Below are positions 57,613-64,000 of a stretch of 64,000 bases of DNA, piece by piece (the stretch's first letter is position 1; every line of letters begins with the position of its first letter). The notes beneath the pieces are model-generated. The model saw nothing but the letters and a program-made list of their open reading frames with translations, was not told where the DNA came from and searched no databases. The stretch lies in assembly GCF_014643515.1 (NCBI RefSeq), contig NZ_BMJP01000001.1, forward strand, positions 496,001 through 560,000. The letters are read 5' to 3'. Source of the DNA: Sphingomonas prati. GTDB lineage: Bacteria; Pseudomonadota; Alphaproteobacteria; Sphingomonadales; Sphingomonadaceae. Made by a program: the position numbers and the translations under genes.

Positions 57613-59124
57613 TTGTTGACGCCCACGCCACCCCGTTTCCGGACTCCCTTGCTGCTGGCCGCCGCTCTGGTGCCGCTGCTGTCCGGTCCCGCGGCGGCGC
57701 AGACCGCGTCCGGCGCGGTCCCGACGTTCGGCGTGCCGGCACCGGCGATCCCGCCCGTGGTCGATGCCCCCGCCCCGCCGCCGCGCGTCATGCCCAAGCT
57801 GACCCGCGCCCAGGCGTCGCAGCTGGCCGCAATGATCGACGCCGCGCCCGCCCAGGGCCTGCGCCACGACCTGCGCGACGGTGACGGCGAGGCCGCCGAT
57901 CGCGGCGATGCCGAACTGATCACCGCGGCGCTCGATCACGCCCGCGCGGTCCATAGCGGCCGGCTGGAGACGAGTGACTTCCTCAAGGACTGGGGCCTGC
58001 GCCCGGCCGCCTATGATCCATGGCCCGGCTTTTCGCAGGCGGTCGCCAACGACCGGCTCGCTGCCTGGATCAACTCGTTGCCGCCGCCCTATGCCGGTTA
58101 CGACGGTCTGATGAAGGGTCTCAAGACCTACCGCAAGATCGAGGCGGACGGCGGCTGGCCGACGATGGCGTCCGGTCCGGACATGACGATCAACGCCAGC
58201 GGCGCGCGGGTGCTGGCACTCCGCCGCCGGCTCGCGGTCGAGGACAGCGAGGTCGCGAAGACCGGCGACACGTTCGATCGCCCGCTGCTCGATGCCGTTC
58301 GCAGGGCACAGCGCCGCTACGGCCTGCAACCCAGCGGCATCGTCTCGACCCAGACCATCGCCGCGCTGAACGTCCCCGCGCGCGACCGCGTGCGCCAGAT
58401 CATGGCCAACATGGAACGCTGGCGCTGGCTGCCGCAGGACCTTGCCAAGGACCGGGTGCAGGTGAACATCGCCGCCGCCGTCCTGACCGTGTTCGACGGA
58501 GACAATCCGGTCACGTCGATGAAGGCGGTCACCGGCCGCCCGGGCGACAACACGCCGATGCTGCAATCGCGCATCCACAGCATCGTCATCAACCCGCCGT
58601 GGAACGTGCCGACCTCGATCGCGACCAAGGAGTTGTGGCCGAAGGAACGCGCAAACCCCGGCTATTTCAAGCGTAACTCGATAAAGGTCATCAAGCTCGA
58701 CGGCGGCGGCACGCGGCTGCAACAGGCGGCCGGCGACATGAGCGCGCTCGGGCGGCTGAAGTTCGATTTCGACAATCCCTACTCGGTCTATCTTCACGAT
58801 TCCCCGGCACAGGCGGCCTTTTCGCGCTGGGACCGGCTCGCCAGCCATGGCTGCGTCCGGCTTGCGAAACCCGTCGAGCTGGCCGACCTGCTGCTCGCCA
58901 ACGACCCGACCTATGGCGGCAACGTCAAGCCGGCGATCGACGCGGGTGAGACGAAGCGTGCGCGGCTGGCCAACCCGGTCACCGTCTATCTGCTCTACTG
59001 GACCGCGTTCGCCAGTTCGGCGGGGCAGATCAATTTCCGCGCCGATCCCTATGACTGGGACGGCATCCTGGCCTCCAAGATCGAGGCGCGCGGCAACCGC
59101 GCCGCCGCCCTCGCGTCGCGATAG
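57613..59124 (+). CDS. L,D-transpeptidase, YcbB-like (503 aa)
   Basis: Signal peptide (RFRTPLLLAAALVPLLSGPAAAQ), a Pro-rich linker, a helical scaffold domain, a peptidoglycan-binding-like segment (ALRRRLAVEDSE ... AQRRYGLQPSGIVSTQTIAALN) and the YkuD catalytic domain with INPPWNVPTSIATKE and SHGCVRL (catalytic Cys about residue 413). It forms 3-3 cross-links in peptidoglycan or attaches proteins to it. The gene has only TTG starts; TTG 57613 has GGAG 9 nt upstream, TTG 57598 does not. Confidence 0.88.
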   Translation: MLTPTPPRFRTPLLLAAALVPLLSGPAAAQTASGAVPTFGVPAPAIPPVVDAPAPPPRVMPKLTRAQASQLAAMIDAAPAQGLRHDLRDGDGEAADRGDAELITAALDHARAVHSGRLETSDFLKDWGLRPAAYDPWPGFSQAVANDRLAAWINSLPPPYAGYDGLMKGLKTYRKIEADGGWPTMASGPDMTINASGARVLALRRRLAVEDSEVAKTGDTFDRPLLDAVRRAQRRYGLQPSGIVSTQTIAALNVPARDRVRQIMANMERWRWLPQDLAKDRVQVNIAAAVLTVFDGDNPVTSMKAVTGRPGDNTPMLQSRIHSIVINPPWNVPTSIATKELWPKERANPGYFKRNSIKVIKLDGGGTRLQQAAGDMSALGRLKFDFDNPYSVYLHDSPAQAAFSRWDRLASHGCVRLAKPVELADLLLANDPTYGGNVKPAIDAGETKRARLANPVTVYLLYWTAFASSAGQINFRADPYDWDGILASKIEARGNRAAALASR

Positions 59125-59131
59125 GATCCCC

Positions 59132-59497
59132 ATGTTCAAAATCCGCCTTATCGCCCCGTTCGCCGCCGCCATGCTGCTCGCCGCCTGCGACCGCGGCCCC
59201 GCGCCGCAGCCGGAGGCCGACCCCTATAACGATAGCGCAAACGCGGACGAACCCGTCGAGCCGGAACCCGCCCCCGCGCCGGAACCGATCAACGAACCCG
59301 CGCCCGCCCCCGTCGAAACCACGACGGCGATCGACACCCCGCCCCCGGCCGAACCCACCCGGCCGAGCGACCAGATGATGGAAGACGCCGAAGCCACCGG
59401 CATGACCGCCCGCGTCGCCCGCGACGCCGAGACCGCCAGCGACGCCGCGAGCGATGCCGCAAATGAATCCGAACAGGTCGCCGTGGAGAAGAAGTAA
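59132..59497 (+). CDS. Small lipoprotein, Pro/Glu-rich (121 aa)
   Basis: MFKIRLIAPFAAAMLLAACDRG has a lipobox LAAC (Cys19). The mature protein is low-complexity (EPVEPEPAPAPEPINEPAPAPVE) with a helical Ala/Asp/Glu tail. It follows the L,D-transpeptidase by 7 nt (GGATCC between), so they are probably co-transcribed. It may be a periplasmic spacer or partner of the transpeptidase; no defined function. Confidence 0.75.
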   Translation: MFKIRLIAPFAAAMLLAACDRGPAPQPEADPYNDSANADEPVEPEPAPAPEPINEPAPAPVETTTAIDTPPPAEPTRPSDQMMEDAEATGMTARVARDAETASDAASDAANESEQVAVEKK

Positions 59498-59549
59498 GCC
59501 TGGACCTCCTCAAAACCCGTCCATCCCGAGCGAAGTCGAGGGACCCGTC

Positions 59550-59590
59550 GAGCGCAGCCGAGACGCCTACAGCGACCCTCGGCTGCGCTC
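59550..59590. repeat. 13-bp perfect inverted repeat in the gap before the helicase gene
   Basis: GAGCGCAGCCGAG (59550-59562) pairs with CTCGGCTGCGCTC (59578-59590). Neighbouring CCCGAGCGAAGTCGAGGG is another interspersed-repeat motif of sphingomonads. The gap 59498-59748 holds no gene. It may serve as a terminator for the lipoprotein operon, though no T-run follows. Confidence 0.55.
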
Positions 59591-59748
59591 CGGGGAAATG
59601 AGTTGAGCCAAGGTCGGTTTCACAGCGCCGCCACGCGAAACGCCATCCGCTAACCGACCCCCCGACCTTGACAAAATCCCGCACTCGGCCATAGCCGCGT
59701 GTGTCGCGGATCGCGCGCTTTGCGGTCGCATATTTATCCGGATCGCCC

Positions 59749-61272
59749 ATGACATTCGCCGATCTCGGCCTCTCCGACGAAACGCTGCGCGCCGTGACGG
59801 AGTCCGGCTACACCATACCCACGCCGGTGCAGGCGCAGGCGATCCCGCCTGTGCTGATGAACCGCGACCTGATCGCCATCGCGCAGACGGGTACGGGCAA
59901 GACCGCATCGTTCGTCCTGCCGATGATCGACGTCCTGGCGCACGGCCGTGCCCGCGCCATGATGCCGCGTTCGCTGATCCTCGAACCGACGCGCGAACTC
60001 GCCGCGCAGGTCGCCGAGAATTTCGACAAATACGGCAAATATCACAAGCTCTCCATGGCGCTGCTGATCGGCGGCGTGTCGATGGGCGACCAGACCGCGG
60101 CACTCGCCCGCGGCGTCGACGTGCTGATCGCCACGCCAGGCCGGCTGATGGATCTGTTCAAGCGCGGCAAGATCCTGCTGTCCGGCTGCTCGATCCTGGT
60201 GATCGACGAGGCGGATCGCATGCTCGACATGGGGTTCATCCCCGATATCGAGGAGATCTGCACCAAGCTGCCCGCCACGCGCCAGACGCTGCTGTTCTCG
60301 GCCACGATGCCGGGGCCGATCAAGAAGCTGGCCGACCGCTTCCTGTCGAACCCGAAGCAGATCGAGGTCGCGCGGGCCGGCATGAACAACCTGCTGATCG
60401 AACAGCGGCTGGTCGAAACCACCTCGCGCGGCAAGCGCGACGCGCTCAAGGCGTTGCTCGCAGCGGAAGACGTCCGCACCGCGATGATCTTCTCCAACCG
60501 CAAGACCACGGTCCGCGACCTTGCCGAGATGCTGGGCCGTTCGGGCATGAAGGTCGGCCAGATCCACGGCGACATGGAACAGGCCGAACGGCTGCGTGAA
60601 CTCGACCGGTTCAAGGACGGCACGATCAACATCCTGGTCGCCTCCGACGTCGCGGCTCGCGGGCTCGACATCAAGGGCGTCAGCCACGTCATCAACTACG
60701 ACATCCCCTGGCATCCGGACGACTATGTCCACCGCATCGGCCGCACCGGCCGCGCCGGCGCATCGGGCAAGGCGTTCAGCCTCGTCACGCCCGAAGACGC
60801 CGAAGCGATCGCCAACATCGAAAAGCTGACAAAGTCGACGATCGAACGCGTCGGCAAGCCTGTCGCCGCGACCCCCGTCGCAGAGACGCCCGCGCTTGTT
60901 ACGGAAGCACCCGCCCGCGAAGACACGCGCGGCCCCCGCCGCCGCCCCCGCAGCGACCGCCCGGCGCAGGCGGCCCCGGTCCCGGCGCCAGCCCCGGTCG
61001 CAGCACCCGTCGCGATCGCCGAGCCGGTTGTGGCATCCGCCCCCGCCCCAGTCGCACAACCGAAGCCCGCCCCGACACCGCAGCCGCGCCAGGATCGCCA
61101 CGACCGCCCCGCGCGCGACGACCGTCGCGACATACCCTACCGCGAACCACGCCGTCCCCAGCAGGACGACCGCCGCCCGCAGCGCGTCGTCGACGAAGGC
61201 CCCGACGACGGCTGGAACGGCCCCTTCCCCAACTTCCTCACGGTCCGCCTGGACCTGCCACCTCGCGACTGA
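59749..61272 (+). CDS. DEAD-box RNA helicase, RhlE-like (507 aa)
   Basis: All motifs present: Q motif ([14 protein letters not shown]), I AQTGTGKT, Ia [54 protein letters not shown]. After residue about 370 comes a long disordered Pro/Ala/Arg-rich tail ([34 protein letters not shown]), typical of RNA-binding RhlE-type helicases in alphaproteobacteria. It works in ribosome assembly and RNA decay, often for cold growth. Start [13 protein letters not shown] at 59749. Confidence 0.93.
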   Translation: MTFADLGLSDETLRAVTESGYTIPTPVQAQAIPPVLMNRDLIAIAQTGTGKTASFVLPMIDVLAHGRARAMMPRSLILEPTRELAAQVAENFDKYGKYHKLSMALLIGGVSMGDQTAALARGVDVLIATPGRLMDLFKRGKILLSGCSILVIDEADRMLDMGFIPDIEEICTKLPATRQTLLFSATMPGPIKKLADRFLSNPKQIEVARAGMNNLLIEQRLVETTSRGKRDALKALLAAEDVRTAMIFSNRKTTVRDLAEMLGRSGMKVGQIHGDMEQAERLRELDRFKDGTINILVASDVAARGLDIKGVSHVINYDIPWHPDDYVHRIGRTGRAGASGKAFSLVTPEDAEAIANIEKLTKSTIERVGKPVAATPVAETPALVTEAPAREDTRGPRRRPRSDRPAQAAPVPAPAPVAAPVAIAEPVVASAPAPVAQPKPAPTPQPRQDRHDRPARDDRRDIPYREPRRPQQDDRRPQRVVDEGPDDGWNGPFPNFLTVRLDLPPRD

Positions 61273-61469
61273 GGTGTACGGCGCTGGCTTAGAGTCGCTT
61301 CCTCGCGACTAAAAGTGGTACGAAGCTCACACTTAGCATCGGGCGGGGGCTTCTCCGTTCGCCGCGCCTCCTCAGATCAGTCGCCGTCGCTGCGTAGTTG
61401 CTCGCGGTGGACGACCCATCGCTTTGTCACCGTCCCGCTACGAACTTACTTGCGTCCAGCTATATCAAC

Positions 61470-61483
61470 GTTACCGATGTAAC
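61470..61483. promoter_or_regulatory. Small dyad just before the methyltransferase start
   Basis: GTTAC-CGAT-GTAAC ends 1 nt before ATG 61485. It could be a TetR/MarR-type operator or shape the initiation region. There is no Shine-Dalgarno between it and the start. The gap 61273-61469 otherwise shows only a short AGTCGC/GCGACT stem at 61295-61312. Confidence 0.3.
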
Positions 61484-61484
61484 A

Positions 61485-62255
61485 ATGTCTCATCAGCAGC
61501 CGCCAGCCAATCCCGCCAATACCCCCAGCCAGCGCTTCTTCGCGGGGATCGGCATCACCCCCGGTATGCGTGTCCTCGACGTCGGCTGCGGCAACGGCGA
61601 TCTCAGCCGCTTCGTCGCTGCATTGGCCGGACCCGCCGGTGAGGTTGTAGCGATCGACCGCGGCGCGGACTCACTTGCAATGGCGCGTGTCGCCGATGCC
61701 CGTCCGAACTCCGCACCGATCGATTATCGTCAGGTCGATCTCGCAGAGGCGCTGCCAGAACTAGGCAAGTTCGACGCAATCGTCGGCCGCCGCGTGTTGA
61801 TGTATCTCCCCGACGCCGCCGCCACGATCGACCGCCTCCGATCGATCGCAAAACCCGGCGCGATTATCGCGTTCCAGGAACATGCCCGCGCCGGTCTGCC
61901 GACCGGGCTCAGCGAACTGCCGCTCCACCGCCAACTCTACGACTGGACCTGGTCGACCGTGACCGCTGAGGGCGGCGAGGTGACGCTGGCCCTGCGCCTG
62001 ATGGATCTCCTGAAGACCGCCGGATGCGCGATCGAAGACGCACGCTGCGAGGCGATCCTGCTCCAGTCCGGCGACCCGTCCTTCCTGCCCACGCTTGCCC
62101 GCGCCATGCTCCCCCGCATGATCGAACGCGGCGTCACGACCGCAGCGGAACTCGATCCGGACACGCTCGCCGATCGCATCGATCAGGAACGCCGGACCGT
62201 CGGCGGCACGATCGTCTGGGACCTGGCGTTCCTCGTCGCGGCGCGCGTGGGCTAG
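61485..62255 (+). CDS. SAM-dependent methyltransferase, class I (256 aa)
   Basis: MSHQQPPANPANTPSQRFFAGIGITPGMRVLDVGCGNGDLSRFVAALAGPAGEVVAIDRGADSLAMA has motif I (VLDVGCGNGD) and the acidic end of strand 2 (AIDRG); FDAIVGRRVLMYLPDAAATIDRLRSIAKPGAIIAFQEH gives motifs II and III, like UbiE/arsenite-type small-molecule methyltransferases. Substrate unknown. The in-frame extension to 61398 is not protein-like. Confidence 0.85.
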   Translation: MSHQQPPANPANTPSQRFFAGIGITPGMRVLDVGCGNGDLSRFVAALAGPAGEVVAIDRGADSLAMARVADARPNSAPIDYRQVDLAEALPELGKFDAIVGRRVLMYLPDAAATIDRLRSIAKPGAIIAFQEHARAGLPTGLSELPLHRQLYDWTWSTVTAEGGEVTLALRLMDLLKTAGCAIEDARCEAILLQSGDPSFLPTLARAMLPRMIERGVTTAAELDPDTLADRIDQERRTVGGTIVWDLAFLVAARVG

Positions 62256-62266
62256 TCCGCCGGCCC

Positions 62267-63653
<1,387 letters not shown>

Positions 63654-63705
63654 CTACGACCAGTCCGATGCGATGGAAAGCGGTGGGGAACGATCGGCTG
63701 CTGCG

Positions 63706-63730
63706 CTCCCCGGCGGAGGCCGGGGCCTGG
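63706..63730. repeat. Half-copy of the CCGG-rich interspersed palindrome
   Basis: CTCCCCGGCGGAGGCCGGGG matches the right arm of the large inverted repeat at 45955-45987 except at a few bases. It lies in the gap between queA and tgt. Confidence 0.5.
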
Positions 63731-63744
63731 GTGAAACCGCTTCT

Positions 63745-64000
63745 CTACACCCGCGCCGGCAACAACAACGACGCATCGCCATAGGAATAGAACCGGTACC
63801 CCTCCGCCACCGCATGCGCGTAGGCCGCCTGCATCCGCTCCGTCCCCATTAGCGCGGACACCAGCATGAAGAGCGTCGACTTCGGCAGGTGGAAGTTGGT
63901 GAGCAACCCGTCGATGCCGCGAAACACATAGCCCGGCGTGATGAAGATCGCGGTGTCGCCCTCGAACGGCCGCACCACGCCATCCGCGCCGGTCGCGCTT
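63745..64000 (-). CDS. queA: S-adenosylmethionine:tRNA ribosyltransferase-isomerase, C-terminal part
   Basis: Partial: about 84 C-terminal residues before the right edge. [74 protein letters not shown] is the strongly conserved QueA end (TNFHLPxSTLxMLVSAL, GYRFxSYGDAxL). QueA adds the cyclopentene ring from SAM to preQ1 on tRNA, the step after Tgt. It is upstream of tgt on the same strand; the start lies outside the window. Confidence 0.95.
   Translation of the reverse strand, partial: SATGADGVVRPFEGDTAIFITPGYVFRGIDGLLTNFHLPKSTLFMLVSALMGTERMQAAYAHAVAEGYRFYSYGDASLLLPARV

Noticed and set aside
57577-59172. Minus-strand 531-codon open frame
   Set aside because: Antisense to the L,D-transpeptidase, which has a signal peptide and a clear catalytic motif; the antisense frame has none.

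Overview
The window looks like the chromosome of a sphingomonad-type alphaproteobacterium (inference from high G+C, coding style, CCGG-rich intergenic palindromes and small sphingomonad-type hypothetical families). It carries most of an integrated HK97-like siphovirus prophage (left edge to about 40.9 kb), followed by about 23 kb of ordinary chromosome.

Prophage, left to right. 1-2.8 kb: leftward hypothetical genes, coupled by ATGA/GTGA overlaps. 2.95-3.97 kb: a lysogeny switch with a leftward XRE repressor, flanked by two matching 19-bp palindromes, and a divergent Cro-like gene. 4-7.8 kb: early/replication genes (CHC2-Toprim primase, DUF3987 ATPase) with many TGTAGCAG repeats. 8-8.6 kb: a NusG-like antiterminator ahead of the late genes. 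9.3-17.9 kb: HNH nuclease, terminases, portal (frameshifted in this sequence), ClpP-type protease, HK97 capsid, connector and tail-completion genes. 18-28.3 kb: two paralogous tail-tube genes (one fused to an SGNH hydrolase), a G/GT-type chaperone pair with probable -1 frameshift, a 1610-aa tape measure with an embedded M15 peptidase, and a tail/fibre protein. 28.4-36.5 kb: beta-helix tailspike, second SGNH hydrolase, holin-like genes, endolysin, nested spanins and another beta-helix protein. 36.7-38.1 kb: an O-acyltransferase moron on the opposite strand. 38-40.8 kb: small accessory genes. No integrase is visible; it and the left attachment site probably lie left of the window. A tRNA 3'-end-like sequence at 40.87 kb is a weak candidate right attachment site.

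Chromosome. 41-46 kb: ThuA-like protein, S-formylglutathione hydrolase plus glutathione-dependent formaldehyde dehydrogenase (formaldehyde detoxification), and a divergent LysR/pirin pair. 46-54.3 kb: Kup potassium transporter and five glycosyltransferase-type genes, including a bifunctional sucrose-phosphate synthase/phosphatase. 54.3-59.5 kb: AI-2E-type permease with an unusual C-terminal domain, PHB-depolymerase-type esterase, L,D-transpeptidase and a lipoprotein. 59.7-64 kb: DEAD-box helicase, methyltransferase, and the queuosine genes queA (partial), tgt and a small partner.

The most distinctive theme is the prophage's surface-polysaccharide toolkit. It has two SGNH hydrolases (one carried on a duplicated tail-tube subunit), two beta-helix proteins and a membrane O-acyltransferase. 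Together they suggest, as inference only, that the phage strips acyl groups from the host glycan while entering and adds them during lysogeny. A second notable item is a pair of 53- and 49-aa paralogous microproteins, each translationally coupled to one of these host-interaction genes.
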